DNA of 64,000 nt from Bowdeniella nasicola (GCF_900107735.1 NZ_FNQV01000001.1:124001-188000); one strand, 5' to 3'; shown: positions 1 to 8,935, counted from the stretch's first letter. Numbers and translations are program-made. Notes: a model not told the origin generated them from the letters alone.

Positions 1-1
1 C

Positions 2-349
2 TTCATCTGGTACGACGACGCCGAATACACGATGCGCCTGAGCAAGTTCCGCCCGGGCATCTTCGTCGCCGACTCCAAGGTCGATCACCTGCTCGGGGAA
101 AACCGCGGCGTGAATTTCGGCGACGTCACCGACGCCAATGTCTGGAAGTTCGAATACGGTGTGCGCAACCAGATTTCGGCGGCGTTTTCGCTGCGCTCGC
201 CGACGATCGCGGTCCAGCTTGCCGAAAACATGCTCAAGCAGCTGCACGGCTCCGGCGTGAGCCCTAAGCTCCGCCTCCGGCTCTTAAAGGCCGGCCTGAA
301 GGGCCTCGTGTTCCACCCCAAGAAGCGCTTCGCGCGCACCGTCCGCTAG
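2..349 (+). CDS. Glycosyltransferase family 2, C-terminal fragment
   Basis: The reading frame is already open at the left edge and ends with TAG; only the last 115 residues are present. An FIWYDDAEYTMRL segment at the very start resembles the W/Y-DDAE/D acceptor motif of GT2 sugar transferases such as the galactofuranosyltransferase GlfT2, and a later YGVRNQISA stretch matches the Y-x-RN motif that follows it in these enzymes. The tail is basic. The role is probably transfer of a sugar in cell-wall glycan synthesis at the inner face of the membrane; the location upstream of whiB2 and a large membrane glycosyltransferase is where mycobacteria carry the rhamnosyltransferase WbbL. Whether this is a WbbL- or GlfT-type enzyme cannot be told from the fragment. 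Confidence 0.7.
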   Translation, partial: FIWYDDAEYTMRLSKFRPGIFVADSKVDHLLGENRGVNFGDVTDANVWKFEYGVRNQISAAFSLRSPTIAVQLAENMLKQLHGSGVSPKLRLRLLKAGLKGLVFHPKKRFARTVR

Positions 350-491
350 TCCGCACACTCCCGCACATCGCCATAATCAACCCGGCAGGCTCGCGCCGCG
401 TGCGGGCCCGTTCGAGCCTGCCCAGGGCGTCCCAACTCGCTCTTGCCGATCGCTACGTTCAAGGTGAATCACCACCGAAAGGACAGCGATC

Positions 492-776
492 ATGCGAAAA
501 CCAACCACATTGCTAGCCGGGGTCCTCGCCCTCGCGCTACTCGCCGGGGCAGGGGGCTGCGCCGGCGCGAAACACGCTGGTGGCAACACCACCTGCAAGG
601 ACTACCTCACGCTGGACAAGGGCGATAAGCGCGATGCCATCAAGGCGTTTCTCTCCGATAGTGGCAAGTCAGATCCGTCCAACGCTGAAATCTCGCTGAG
701 CGTCATGTCCGCGACGCTGTACTGCAAGACGGCCGGCTCGGATTCGGACCCCATCAGCAACATCGGCGGGAACTGA
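492..776 (+). CDS. Small lipoprotein, HdeA-like
   Basis: A 94-residue protein with a signal peptide (residues 1-22, MRKP then a hydrophobic run) ending in a lipobox AGGC with Cys23 as the likely lipidated residue. The mature part is about 70 residues with two cysteines (Cys35 and Cys78) that could form one disulfide. The TCKDYLxLDxxDKRxAIKAFL pattern recalls actinobacterial HdeA-like small secreted proteins; in Escherichia coli HdeA is an acid-stress chaperone, but that function is not established here and the resemblance is by eye. A clear GAAAGGA ribosome site precedes the ATG. The next gene starts one base after the stop, so the two are probably one transcript. Confidence 0.6.
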   Translation: MRKPTTLLAGVLALALLAGAGGCAGAKHAGGNTTCKDYLTLDKGDKRDAIKAFLSDSGKSDPSNAEISLSVMSATLYCKTAGSDSDPISNIGGN

Positions 777-777
777 C

Positions 778-1110
778 ATGCCTCAATGGTTACTCGCAGT
801 GCTCGTTTTCGGCACTATATTCGGCCTTCCCATCGGATGGGGCATGCTCCAAGACAAGTATCGGGATCGAGACGATGGCGTCGGCAAGTTCTTTCGCGGC
901 ACCGAGAAGGCCGGGGACGTGGCAGGCAACATCCTGCACTCGATCTTCCAGCGGATTGTGGGGCTCGTCGCCCTTGCCATAGGCGCTCTCATCCTCTGGC
1001 TGACACCGACCATGGGGTTCGGTTGGGAAACCCTCGTCGCCATTGCCCTGGTCGGATACGGCATTTACCTGCTGTGGCCAGGCCGGCGGAGCTTCTGGAT
1101 CGTCTTCTAA
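778..1110 (+). CDS. Small membrane protein of unknown function
   Basis: 110 residues, not recognised. A hydrophobic segment lies at residues 2-24 and two more at about 60-78 and 82-100, separated by a charged linker (QDKYRDRDDGVGKFFRGTEKAG). It begins one base after the stop of the preceding lipoprotein gene and is therefore likely co-translated with it. It converges on the reverse-strand TIGR03089 gene. Nothing in the protein indicates a catalytic activity; a partner or anchor for the upstream lipoprotein is only a guess from adjacency. Confidence 0.6.
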   Translation: MPQWLLAVLVFGTIFGLPIGWGMLQDKYRDRDDGVGKFFRGTEKAGDVAGNILHSIFQRIVGLVALAIGALILWLTPTMGFGWETLVAIALVGYGIYLLWPGRRSFWIVF

Positions 1111-1117
1111 CGAGGCC

Positions 1118-1828
1118 CTACCGGCACGGATCACGCAGCGGCAGCGCCTGTTCCTGCGTCGCGACGGCGGCGCAGTCACCCGCAAAGTCGCGATCGATCG
1201 CGACGATGGAACCGCCGGCCAGCAGCTGGGAGGCGAGCTGGCGCACGAGCTCATGGTTCGTGGCGGGGCGGATCATCAGGCGCTGCGCGCTGCCACCGTC
1301 GAGCAGTTCATCGAGGTCCGCGTAACGCAAGTTCGGGCCGGCCAGCGCGATAGCCGTCGGGTCAAGCGGCGGCATCGCACCGAGCTGATCGGCCGCGCTC
1401 ATCACCTCCGCGTTCGCATCGCTCACCATGGGCGGCAGCTCACCGTCGTAGCTCATGGCGAGCGCGGGCAGCGCGAGGGCGAGCACATCGCCCGACGTCT
1501 CAGCCCAGGCTTCGGGCCGATCGGTGAGGATCACATCCGGGTCATCGATTTCACGGAAGGTGACGGCACCGCCCGCGAGCCACGTGGCGTGCGCCCACAC
1601 GAATGCGCGCCACGTCGGAGGCAAATCGACAAACAGCGTGTCACCCGGGGCGAAACCGGCGTCGAAAACCAGGAAATTTGCTGTCTTTGCGACCCAGCGG
1701 GCCAGGACCGCGCCGGAGAGTTCCGTGCGTTCGTCGGCGGAATACCACGTCACGGCGGGGGTGGATCGGGAAGCGAAAGCGGCCAGGAGATGGCCCGGAT
1801 CATGGCGCAGGGGCATAGCTGCCATCAT
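1118..1828 (-). CDS. TIGR03089 family protein
   Basis: About 236 residues from the ATG at 1828; a GTG seven codons further upstream (1849) is an alternative start. The N-terminal part, with WYS-DERTELSGAVLARWVAKTANFL and FAPGDTLFVDLPP, looks like the start of an AMP-binding acyl-adenylate enzyme, but the chain is far too short for a full enzyme and lacks the adenylation core. This is the profile of the actinobacterial TIGR03089 family, which has no assigned function. It is commonly found next to whiB2 and the cell-wall glycosyltransferases, as here, and is divergent from whiB. Confidence 0.8.
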   Translation of the reverse strand: MMAAMPLRHDPGHLLAAFASRSTPAVTWYSADERTELSGAVLARWVAKTANFLVFDAGFAPGDTLFVDLPPTWRAFVWAHATWLAGGAVTFREIDDPDVILTDRPEAWAETSGDVLALALPALAMSYDGELPPMVSDANAEVMSAADQLGAMPPLDPTAIALAGPNLRYADLDELLDGGSAQRLMIRPATNHELVRQLASQLLAGGSIVAIDRDFAGDCAAVATQEQALPLRDPCR

Positions 1829-1857
1829 ACGTCCGGACAGATATACCACCGATCCAC

Positions 1858-1886
1858 TTGACGAAGGTGAGTGACACGCGTGTAAT
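1858..1886 (+). promoter_or_regulatory. Likely housekeeping promoter of whiB
   Basis: A TTGACG hexamer (1858-1863) and a TGTAAT hexamer (1881-1886) are separated by exactly 17 bases. Both are one mismatch from the sigma-70 consensus, unusually good for a high-GC actinobacterium. The predicted start of transcription near 1893 leaves about a 33-base leader with an AACGGAG ribosome site before the GTG of the whiB gene. Confidence 0.7.
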
Positions 1887-1925
1887 TTAGAGACAGACAG
1901 CTAATGCAACGAACGGAGTGCGACC

Positions 1926-2237
1926 GTGTGGAACATCCTGGGTGACGGCCCAATCTCCGCTCGCGGCGGCGGGAACGCCCCCGCGTCCGCCGACCCCTAT
2001 GACGGCATCGAGTACGGGTCCCCCGCCTGGTATGAACTCGCGCTATGCGCACAGACCGATCCGGAGGCCTTCTTCCCCGAAAAGGGCGGCTCCACGCGCG
2101 AGGCCAAGCGCGTGTGTGCCTCGTGCCCCGTCGCCAAGAAGTGCCTGGAATACGCGCTAGAAAACGATGAGCGCTTCGGCATCTGGGGCGGTAAGTCCGA
2201 GCGCGAACGTCGACTCTTGAAGCGGCGCATCAGCTGA
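1926..2237 (+). CDS. whiB2: WhiB-family iron-sulfur regulator, WhiB2/WhmD type
   Basis: 103 residues beginning with GTG. Four cysteines at 41, 64, 67 and 73 form the C-x22-C-x2-C-x5-C cluster ligand set of the family, and the GIWGG turn follows at 85-89 with a basic tail (ERERRLLKRRIS) for DNA contact. WhiB proteins bind a 4Fe-4S cluster and act with the principal sigma factor; WhiB2/WhmD in mycobacteria and WhiB in Streptomyces are needed for normal septation. Assignment to the WhiB2 group rests on the neighbourhood (TIGR03089 protein and the 1158-residue glycosyltransferase), which matches that of Rv3260c. A strong promoter lies directly upstream. Confidence 0.9.
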   Translation: MWNILGDGPISARGGGNAPASADPYDGIEYGSPAWYELALCAQTDPEAFFPEKGGSTREAKRVCASCPVAKKCLEYALENDERFGIWGGKSERERRLLKRRIS

Positions 2238-2247
2238 TTTTTCCTCG

Positions 2248-5200
2248 ATGACCTCACCTGTTCATCACGCTCAGGACGTCACCGCCGTCGTCGTGACGTG
2301 CGGCGATACTCCCTATCTCTCCCGGACGCTCAGCGGGCTTTCGGCGCAGCGGCGCCTGCCCGCCCGCCTGCTGGTGATCGATGTGGCGGCACCCGGCCGC
2401 GACGTCGGCTCGGGGCGGCCGTTGCTCGACGTCATCGCCGAGACGATCGATGAGGTACGGCTCCCTACCCGCATCGTCGGTGCGCCCGCCGCGCGCAATT
2501 TCGGCGACGCCGTGCGGCTCGGGCTCGCCGAACACGCCGAGCTCGTCGCAAAGGCCGAGCGGCGCCACGAGGCGCGCACCGGCGAAATCCCGGTCGTCAC
2601 GCCCGGTGCCGTGGCGTGGCTGTGGCTGTTGCACGACGACAGCGCCCCCGATGCGGCGGCGCTCGCGGAACTGCTGAGAGAAGTTGAACTCGCCACCTCC
2701 CTTGGGCTCGCGGGCTGTAAACAGCGCGACTGGGCGCGGCCCGATCGGTTGATCTCCGCGGGTATCCATGCGACGCGCGCGACGCGGCGCTACCTGGAGA
2801 CCGACGTCGACGAAATCGACCAGGGCCAGCTCGATCACCGCTCCGATGTCCTGGCGGTGTCCACTGCGGGGGCGCTGATTCGGCGCGATATCTGGGCGGC
2901 GCTCGACGGCACCGATCCTCACCTTGGCCCGTTCAACGACGGGCTCGAACTCTCGCGCCGGGTGCGACTTGCCGGCTATCGCGTCGCCGTCGTGCCCGAA
3001 GCCATCGTCTACCACGCGCAGGCCTCCTATCACGACCTGCGTGGCGACAATGAGGGCGCGGCGCCCGATGTTCGCCGTTCCTTTGGCGCGCGCCGGGCAG
3101 CGCAGCTGCACACCTGGATCTCCGGGGTGGCGCCCTGGCAGGTCCCGCTTGTCTACCTCGCTATCGCGCTGCTGACGCCCTTGCGGGCGCTGTGGCGGGC
3201 CGCGCGCAAAGACTTCGATCTGCTGGGCGCCGAGCTGAAGGCGGGCTGGCACGTTCTTTCCCACCCGAAGCATTGGCGACTCACGCGCACCCGCACGGAG
3301 GCCGTACGCACGGTGCCGCGCGCGACGCTCGACCGGATCTATACGCCACGCTCAGCCATCGGGGCGCGCAAGCGCGAACTGCGGCGCAGCGCGCGCGATG
3401 CCCGAGCGGCCGCCGAGGCACCGAGCGAGCTCGAGCTCGCGGAACTCTCGCGGCTGGCCAAGCGTCGCCGGGCCGCGCTAGGCGCCCTCATCCTCGCGCT
3501 CGTGGCGATCGGCATCTGGGTGGTGCGCCCGCCGATGTCCGCCGGAATCTACGAGGGCGGCGGGCTGCTGCGAGCCAGTGGGTCCTTCCTGGAGACGCTA
3601 CGCGCCGCAAGTTCCGGGTGGGTCGACGTGGGCCTTGGTCATGAGGGTCCACCCGATACGCTGCTGTGGGCACTCCTGCCGGGGCTCCTCGTCACCGGCG
3701 ATCTCGCCACGCTCATCCCGCTGGCATATTGGCTCGCCGTGCCGGTGGCGGGAATCGGCGCATGGTTCGCCGCCGGCGCCGGAACGCGGTCCGTCGCGAT
3801 CCGCGCCTGGGCGGCGATTGCCTGGGCGCTCGCTCCCAGTTTTATTCCCGCGCTGCACACCGGGCAGCTCGGGCCCGCGTTGGCGCACGTCGCGCTGCCG
3901 TGGCTCGTGCTCGCGCTCGTGCGAGCCGTCGGTGCCGAACGCCGCGACCACGTCGATTCCGGCATGGTTGGCGCTAAGCGCGTGGACCGCGAAGCGCTGC
4001 ACGCGAGCCGCGAGTCCGAATGCGTCAGTGAAAGCCACGATGGCAGTCCGTCGGGCGACGACGCGCTGCCACAGACGGACAACGTGCAGGCGCAGTCTTC
4101 CGACGACGTGCTGGCTCAGGCAGACAATGCTCCGGCGAACGTCGAGGCATCTGCGGCAGGGGAGACCCGCGAGGAACCATTGCCTGCCACCGTCACGACG
4201 CAGGAAGTGCCGGCCCCGGCCGCGCCCGTCGTGACAAAGACCAACGTCGCCGCCGCGGCGGGTGCCGCGATTGCCTTCGCGCTCGCCACCGCCGGAGCGC
4301 CCGTCCTGCTGCTGCCCGGCATCATCTTCCTGTGGCTCGCGCAGCTCACCATCGCCCACCATCGCCTCGCCTTCCTCCTCATCCCGCTGCCAGCCCTCGT
4401 CTTGCACACCCCGCGGCTGATCGCGATGGCCTCGGAGGGACTATGGCAGCTCGCCGTCTCAACGTCGGGGCTGCCGCAACCCGGCGCGAACGGGGACCCG
4501 CGTGCCGCACTCATCGGTTTTGCTACGGCACTGCCCACGGGCGAGCTGGGCGTGCTTCCCCTGGCGATCGCCGCCTGGGTTGGCGGCGGCATCGTGCTGG
4601 TCTTCGCGTTCGTGGCGCTCGCCCGCCGCGGCAGCACCTCACTCGCCGTGCGCCTAGGCTGGTTCGCCGTCGTCCTTGCCCTCGCGAGCATCCTTGCCGT
4701 GCGCAACATCGTCGTCGCCTACGTTGGTGGCGAGGCCATCACCGCCGCGACGGCGCCGCTCGTCTCCCTCCTGCTTGCGGGCCTCTTCGTCGCCGCTATC
4801 GCGGGCGCGAGCGGCCTCAACACGCAGCTCGCCGCCCACGACTTCGGTTGGCGGCACGGCCTCGCGGCGCTCGCGGGCATCCTCGCGCTGCTCGTGCCGC
4901 TGTCCTGGGCCTTGATCTTTGGCCCCTCTGCCGCCTCACGCATGCAGGTCGCCGTTGCAACTGAGCCGCTCACTCCGGCGCTCGCCCAGCAGCTCGCCTC
5001 CGGCGCGGGCCAGGAGCGGACCTTGCTGCTCGCGCCCGCCCCCGACGACTCACTCCGCGCTGACGTCGTGCGCACCGACGGTCGCACCATGCTCGCCTCC
5101 GCCTCGGTCATCGCGGTGCGCGCCCTGCACGAAGAAAGCGACCCGGCCGCCGATGCGTTGCGCGGCGCGGTCGCGGATCTCGCGGCCGGGGGATCAGAAG

Positions 5201-5724
5201 GTGCGGCACGCGATCTGGGGCGCGCGGGCATCGGCGTCATCGTCGTGCCACCCGCAGACAAACTCGACGCCAGCGTCAACCAATCCGCGCATGCCACGCT
5301 GCTCACGGCGCTGGATGCCACGCCCGGCATCTCGCGCGTGACCGTCAACCGATCGGGCACGGTCTACCGCATTGATACCGACGCTGTGACGGCGCGCGCC
5401 CGCATCCTCGACGACGGGCAGGAACGACCACTTGCCTCCAGCGGCACCGGCCTTGCCACGGACGTGCCCGCCGGCGGCGCGGGCCGCCAGCTCATCCTCG
5501 CCGAGCGCGCGGATGCCGGCTGGCAGGCACGCTACGACGGCGTGAGCCTTGGCGCGGCCGGCGACGATTGGCGCCAAGCCTTCGATCTGCCCGCCCACGC
5601 CGGCGAATTACACGTGCGCTACCGGCCTGACTATCAGCCCTACTGGGCCATCGGGGGGATCCTCACGGCCGCGCTTACCGCGCTGCTCGCGATCCCGCGG
5701 CCCCGCCGAGAGGTACGCCCATGA
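2248..5724 (+). CDS. Large membrane-bound glycosyltransferase family 2 protein
   Basis: 1158 residues. The first 310 residues are a GT-A domain: VTAVVVTCGDTPYLSRTLSGL at the nucleotide-binding start, a WLLHDDSAPD metal-binding DxD-like motif near 130, and LGPFNDGLELSRRVRLAG with the acceptor acidic pair near 225. A first membrane helix lies near 408-425, several more near 470-550, then a hydrophilic, Asp/Gln-rich insert at about 565-650 and a block of helices at about 665-885. The C-terminal 270 residues are predicted outside the membrane. This architecture belongs to the actinobacterial glycosyltransferases found beside whiB2, presumed to act on envelope polysaccharide. It overlaps the DUF5719 gene by 4 bases, so the two are translationally coupled. 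The acceptor is unknown. Confidence 0.85.
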   Translation: MTSPVHHAQDVTAVVVTCGDTPYLSRTLSGLSAQRRLPARLLVIDVAAPGRDVGSGRPLLDVIAETIDEVRLPTRIVGAPAARNFGDAVRLGLAEHAELVAKAERRHEARTGEIPVVTPGAVAWLWLLHDDSAPDAAALAELLREVELATSLGLAGCKQRDWARPDRLISAGIHATRATRRYLETDVDEIDQGQLDHRSDVLAVSTAGALIRRDIWAALDGTDPHLGPFNDGLELSRRVRLAGYRVAVVPEAIVYHAQASYHDLRGDNEGAAPDVRRSFGARRAAQLHTWISGVAPWQVPLVYLAIALLTPLRALWRAARKDFDLLGAELKAGWHVLSHPKHWRLTRTRTEAVRTVPRATLDRIYTPRSAIGARKRELRRSARDARAAAEAPSELELAELSRLAKRRRAALGALILALVAIGIWVVRPPMSAGIYEGGGLLRASGSFLETLRAASSGWVDVGLGHEGPPDTLLWALLPGLLVTGDLATLIPLAYWLAVPVAGIGAWFAAGAGTRSVAIRAWAAIAWALAPSFIPALHTGQLGPALAHVALPWLVLALVRAVGAERRDHVDSGMVGAKRVDREALHASRESECVSESHDGSPSGDDALPQTDNVQAQSSDDVLAQADNAPANVEASAAGETREEPLPATVTTQEVPAPAAPVVTKTNVAAAAGAAIAFALATAGAPVLLLPGIIFLWLAQLTIAHHRLAFLLIPLPALVLHTPRLIAMASEGLWQLAVSTSGLPQPGANGDPRAALIGFATALPTGELGVLPLAIAAWVGGGIVLVFAFVALARRGSTSLAVRLGWFAVVLALASILAVRNIVVAYVGGEAITAATAPLVSLLLAGLFVAAIAGASGLNTQLAAHDFGWRHGLAALAGILALLVPLSWALIFGPSAASRMQVAVATEPLTPALAQQLASGAGQERTLLLAPAPDDSLRADVVRTDGRTMLASASVIAVRALHEESDPAADALRGAVADLAAGGSEGAARDLGRAGIGVIVVPPADKLDASVNQSAHATLLTALDATPGISRVTVNRSGTVYRIDTDAVTARARILDDGQERPLASSGTGLATDVPAGGAGRQLILAERADAGWQARYDGVSLGAAGDDWRQAFDLPAHAGELHVRYRPDYQPYWAIGGILTAALTALLAIPRPRREVRP

Positions 5725-7187
5725 GAGTCCGGACGATCCTCGCAGCCCTCACCGCGATCGTGCTGGTGGGAGCCGTCACCGCGCTCACGCTCATCAATCC
5801 CGACGTGCGCCCGCCCAATCCCGCGGCCGCCCCGCACGTCACGAGCGTCGAGCTCGCCCCGCAAGACGTCACCCAGGTGTGCCTCACCGGAACCCACGTT
5901 GAAGGACAAGCTCAGGGCGACGAAGAGTTCGGCGATAAATCGGCCGCCACCCGTACCCTGACGTCGGCTAGCGTCATCGCACGCTCCGGCGAGGGCGCGC
6001 CGTCGGCAACCTACCAACGCACCGGCGATGCCCAGACCTTCGCCCTGTCAGGCCCCGCGGCCGCCGTGCTGTCGATCGACAACGAGCGCGCCCCCGGCAT
6101 CATCACCGCACCCCCGGCCGGCGGCGCCCGCGCGGCCCTCGTCGGCGGCACCGTCACGCTTAATTCCGGCGGTGACGTGCGCGGCCTCGGCGCGGCCACC
6201 TGCCAACCACCGACGACGGACGCCTGGCTCCTCGGCGGTGCCACGACCCTCGGCGCCAGCGCGGAACTCGTCCTCGTCAACCCGACGAAGACCGTGGCAA
6301 CGGTGACGACGTCGCTGTATTCCGAGCGCGGCCCCGTTGACGCCCGCACCGCCGCGACCACCTCCATCGCCCCCGGCGCCACGGAACGCGTCCTGCTCGA
6401 GTCGTCCGCGAGCGACATCGAACGCCTTGCCGTGCACGTCTCGGTCACGGGAGGCGCGATCGTGCCCGCGATCGTCTACGGCGGCCTCGACGGCATCACC
6501 CCGCTCGGCACCGGAATCATCTCGGCAGGCCAAGGCCCCGCCCGTAGCCAACTCATCGCCGGCGCCGCACTGGCCGGCGGCAAGGCCGACGCCCTGCGAC
6601 TCGTCAACCCCGGTGAGGGCCCCGCGCGCGTCTCGGTGCGCCTCATTGGCGCCGACGGGAGCGCCGAGCTCCCGGGCGCCACGGACTTGACGATCGACCC
6701 GGGCGCGGTCCAAGACGTCGTCCTCGACGCCGTAGCCGAGGGCGATTACGCCATTGCCGTTACCGCCAGCGAGCCCGTCCTTGCCTCCGCCCGCACGACG
6801 ATCGATAGCGAGGGCGGGGCCCGCTCCACGACGTGGGTACCCTCGGCGCAAACCTCCACTGAGCTCCTCGTACCCGTCATCACCGCCGACGGCCTAGCCG
6901 CGCGCGTTTCCCTCGCCGCCGGGGAAGCCGCCGCCACCGTCACCTACCGGCCGGTCCTTGCCGACGGCTCGCTCGGAGAGGAAGCAAACCTGGAGGTCCC
7001 CGCGACGACGGAGCGCACCCTCTCTCTGCCCGAGGGCACGCGAGCCGTGCGCCTGACCGCCAGCTCACCAATCAGCGCCGCGACGATCTTGGCGATGAGC
7101 GACGCTGGCCTCGGCGCCGTCCTACCCGCGATCGAGGACTCCGACGTTCGACGCACCGTCGCGGTGCGCCTCGGCGATTTCGACTAG
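5721..7187 (+). CDS. DUF5719 family exported protein
   Basis: 488 residues with an N-terminal signal or anchor helix (about 5-25) followed by an all-beta, Ala/Gly/Thr-rich extracytoplasmic part. Repeated blocks of the type LVNPTKTVATVTTSLYSERGPV, LRLVNPGEGPARVSVRLIGADG and VTYRPVLADGS suggest tandem Ig- or fibronectin-like beta modules at roughly 190-250, 290-350 and 400-440. It starts within the stop codon of the upstream glycosyltransferase (ATGA). DUF5719 proteins follow this glycosyltransferase in many actinobacteria; the function is unknown, an envelope partner of the glycosyltransferase is an inference from context. Confidence 0.8.
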   Translation: MRVRTILAALTAIVLVGAVTALTLINPDVRPPNPAAAPHVTSVELAPQDVTQVCLTGTHVEGQAQGDEEFGDKSAATRTLTSASVIARSGEGAPSATYQRTGDAQTFALSGPAAAVLSIDNERAPGIITAPPAGGARAALVGGTVTLNSGGDVRGLGAATCQPPTTDAWLLGGATTLGASAELVLVNPTKTVATVTTSLYSERGPVDARTAATTSIAPGATERVLLESSASDIERLAVHVSVTGGAIVPAIVYGGLDGITPLGTGIISAGQGPARSQLIAGAALAGGKADALRLVNPGEGPARVSVRLIGADGSAELPGATDLTIDPGAVQDVVLDAVAEGDYAIAVTASEPVLASARTTIDSEGGARSTTWVPSAQTSTELLVPVITADGLAARVSLAAGEAAATVTYRPVLADGSLGEEANLEVPATTERTLSLPEGTRAVRLTASSPISAATILAMSDAGLGAVLPAIEDSDVRRTVAVRLGDFD

Positions 7188-7227
7188 CGCATCCCAGCGC
7201 GAATCAGCGCCGCCAGCCAACGACAAA

Positions 7228-7257
7228 CCCCCTGCCACCAAATTCGGTGGCAGGGGG
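7228..7257. terminator. Stem-loop terminator between convergent genes
   Basis: CCCCCTGCCACC (7228-7239) pairs perfectly with GGTGGCAGGGGG (7246-7257) around an AAATTC loop. It lies 40 bases past the DUF5719 stop and 26 bases past the end of the reverse-strand HNH remnant, so it can serve both strands. There is no long T-run on either side. Confidence 0.75.
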
Positions 7258-7282
7258 CTCGTCGTTGCTGCGCGGGTGTGCG

Positions 7283-7653
7283 TTAGAAGGGTGGTGGTCC
7301 GTTGAGGGCTTCGTCGAAGCGCCAGTCGTTGGCCAGGGTGAAGCCGCGCGGCTGCGCTGCCGCTGGTGCCATGACCGAATCGGCCGCCGTGGTGGTGGGG
7401 GGTTCATCTCCAGGCCCGGGTGGCGCGCCTGGTTTGGGGATGGCAACCACGGGCGGCGTCAGGCGGGGGTGGTAGATCGGTTGTTGGTCGGGATCGATCC
7501 TTCTGGGTGGCCTGGCTGCGGGGATCCCGTTTTGGTCGATGATGATGGTCCAGCTGTTGGGGTCGCCGGGTGGTTTCTCGACTCGGGGATGATGCCGTGA
7601 ACACACGAGTGCCAGGTTGGTGAGGTCGGTGGGTCCGCCGCTTTCCCAGGAGA
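7283..7653 (-). pseudogene. HNH endonuclease gene remnant (3' end only)
   Basis: Reading the reverse strand from the edge of the IS3 element gives ISWESGGPTDLTNLALVCSRHH, the central HNH motif of the DUF222/HNH proteins common in actinobacteria, followed by EKPPGDPNSWTIIIDQNGIPAARPPRR and a proline-rich tail ending at TAA (7283-7285). The preceding His of the HNH motif, the DUF222 region and the start codon are absent, because the IS3 terminal repeat begins at 7654. Sequence on the far side of the element does not continue the gene, so about 300 or more N-terminal codons have been lost. These genes are often multicopy and of uncertain function. Confidence 0.75.
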
Positions 7654-7676
7654 TGAACCGTCCTGGGTTTCGTTCC
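7654..7676. repeat. IS3 terminal inverted repeat, orfB side
   Basis: Begins TGAACCGTCCTGGG and is the exact reverse complement of 8936-8958 over 23 bases. The last base overlaps the first base of the orfB stop codon. Confidence 0.9.
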
Positions 7677-8593
7677 TAGATGGTTGTCAAAGACGGTTCA
7701 CGGTGGGTGAGGGATTCAGCGTATCGGGCTTCGACTTCTGCTGGTGTCTGATAGCCCAGCACTTCGTGTAACCGGGTCGTGTTCCACCAGTGGACCCAAT
7801 TCATCGTCGCGAACTCCACGTCGGTCAGGCTGCTGCATGCCGGCTGGGAATAGATCAGCTCTGCCTTGTACAAGCCATTGACGGTCTCAGCAAGTGCGTT
7901 GTCGTAGCTGTCGCCGACAGTCCCGACTGATGGGCTGATTCCTGCAGCTGCAAGGCGTTCGGTGTAGGCAATGGCAACGTATTGCGAGCCCCGATCGCAG
8001 TGATGGACCAGGTCAGCAATACCTGTCGTCGCGGTGTTGAGCGCATGCTCCAGCGCTTCGAGTGACAGCGCGTGAGTCGTCATTGATGATCTGGTGGCCC
8101 AACCGGTGATGCGGCGGGAGTACGCATCGATGACGAACGCGGTGTATACGAAGCCATACGAGGTGCGCACATACGTGATGTCTGCGACCCACAGCCGATT
8201 CGGGGCTGGTGCTTTGAAGTCGCGCATCACCAGATCCGGGCGTCCATCCGGTGCGCGCCCAGGTACCGTGGTGCGCGGTTTACGGCCGCGGACCACACCG
8301 CTGATTCCGGCCTGACGCATCAGCCGTGCGACCTGGTCACGGCCGATCCTCCAGCCGCTACGGCGCATCGCATGCCACATTTTGCGAACGCCGTAGACCC
8401 CGTAATTGCGGGCATGCAGATCCTTCATCACCGCAATCAGTTCCCGATCCCGGATCTGGCGTTCGCAGTCCGGTCTGGCTTTCGCGGCTCGATAACCGCG
8501 TGAGGTGATGAACCTGCCCTCGCGTGCGGCAAGCGTGCGGCAGATGAGCTCGACTCCGAACTGATCGCGGTACATATCGATGTAGGTGATCAT
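7676..8593 (-). CDS. IS3-family transposase OrfB, integrase core
   Basis: 305 residues. An HTH_21 region (YGVYGVRKMWHAMRR, near 65-80) precedes the rve-type catalytic core: VADITYV supplies the first Asp, HHCDRGSQY the second, and NALAETVNGLYKAEL the Glu of the DDE triad. The C-terminal WWNTTRLHEVLGYQTPAE block is typical of the IS3 group. The start ATG overlaps the stop of orfA as ATGA, with orfB in the -1 frame, so expression may be by termination-reinitiation or by -1 frameshifting; I see no convincing slippery heptamer. Confidence 0.93.
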   Translation of the reverse strand: MITYIDMYRDQFGVELICRTLAAREGRFITSRGYRAAKARPDCERQIRDRELIAVMKDLHARNYGVYGVRKMWHAMRRSGWRIGRDQVARLMRQAGISGVVRGRKPRTTVPGRAPDGRPDLVMRDFKAPAPNRLWVADITYVRTSYGFVYTAFVIDAYSRRITGWATRSSMTTHALSLEALEHALNTATTGIADLVHHCDRGSQYVAIAYTERLAAAGISPSVGTVGDSYDNALAETVNGLYKAELIYSQPACSSLTDVEFATMNWVHWWNTTRLHEVLGYQTPAEVEARYAESLTHREPSLTTI

Positions 8594-8925
8594 TTCGGCG
8601 AGGGGCGGTCGAGCTCCGCTGCAAAAAACGCTGAAGCAGTCTTGAGGATCTCGTTTGCCCGCCGCAGCTCACGATTCTCCCGCCGTAGCCGTTTCAGCTC
8701 TTCAAGCTCAACTGTAGTCGCGCCCGGCTCAGTACCGGCATCACGTCGGGCCTGTTTCAGCCATCCCCGCATCGTATGCGGTGAGACTCCAAGCTTCGTA
8801 CCAACCGACTGGGCAGCCGACCACTGCGAGCACTGCGTGTCCTGAAGATGATCCTCCATCAAACGCAACGCCCGCTGCTTGAACTCCTGGGTATACACAA
8901 TTGGCATGATCCAATTCTCCTTCAA
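8590..8925 (-). CDS. IS3-family transposase OrfA, HTH protein
   Basis: 111 residues with an HTH_Tnp_1 domain (YTQEFKQRALRLMEDH, then SVGTKLGVSPHTMRGWLKQARRD) and a C-terminal leucine-zipper-like stretch (ELKRLRRENRELRRANEILKTA) that mediates multimerisation in this family. It binds the terminal repeats and, fused to OrfB, forms the transposase. An in-frame ATG at residue 7 (8907) is an alternative start with a better upstream purine stretch. The 3' end overlaps orfB by 4 bases. Confidence 0.9.
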   Translation of the reverse strand: MKENWIMPIVYTQEFKQRALRLMEDHLQDTQCSQWSAAQSVGTKLGVSPHTMRGWLKQARRDAGTEPGATTVELEELKRLRRENRELRRANEILKTASAFFAAELDRPSPK

Positions 8926-8935
8926 TCAGTAGAAC

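Noticed and set aside
7656-7677. HNH protein residues RNPGRF preceding ISWESGG
   Set aside because: These bases are the IS3 terminal repeat, repeated in inverted form at 8936-8958, not original gene sequence.
8590-8640. Slippery heptamer for IS3 OrfAB frameshifting
   Set aside because: The T6 run is in the wrong phase for a simple -1 tandem slip; only the ATGA overlap is certain.
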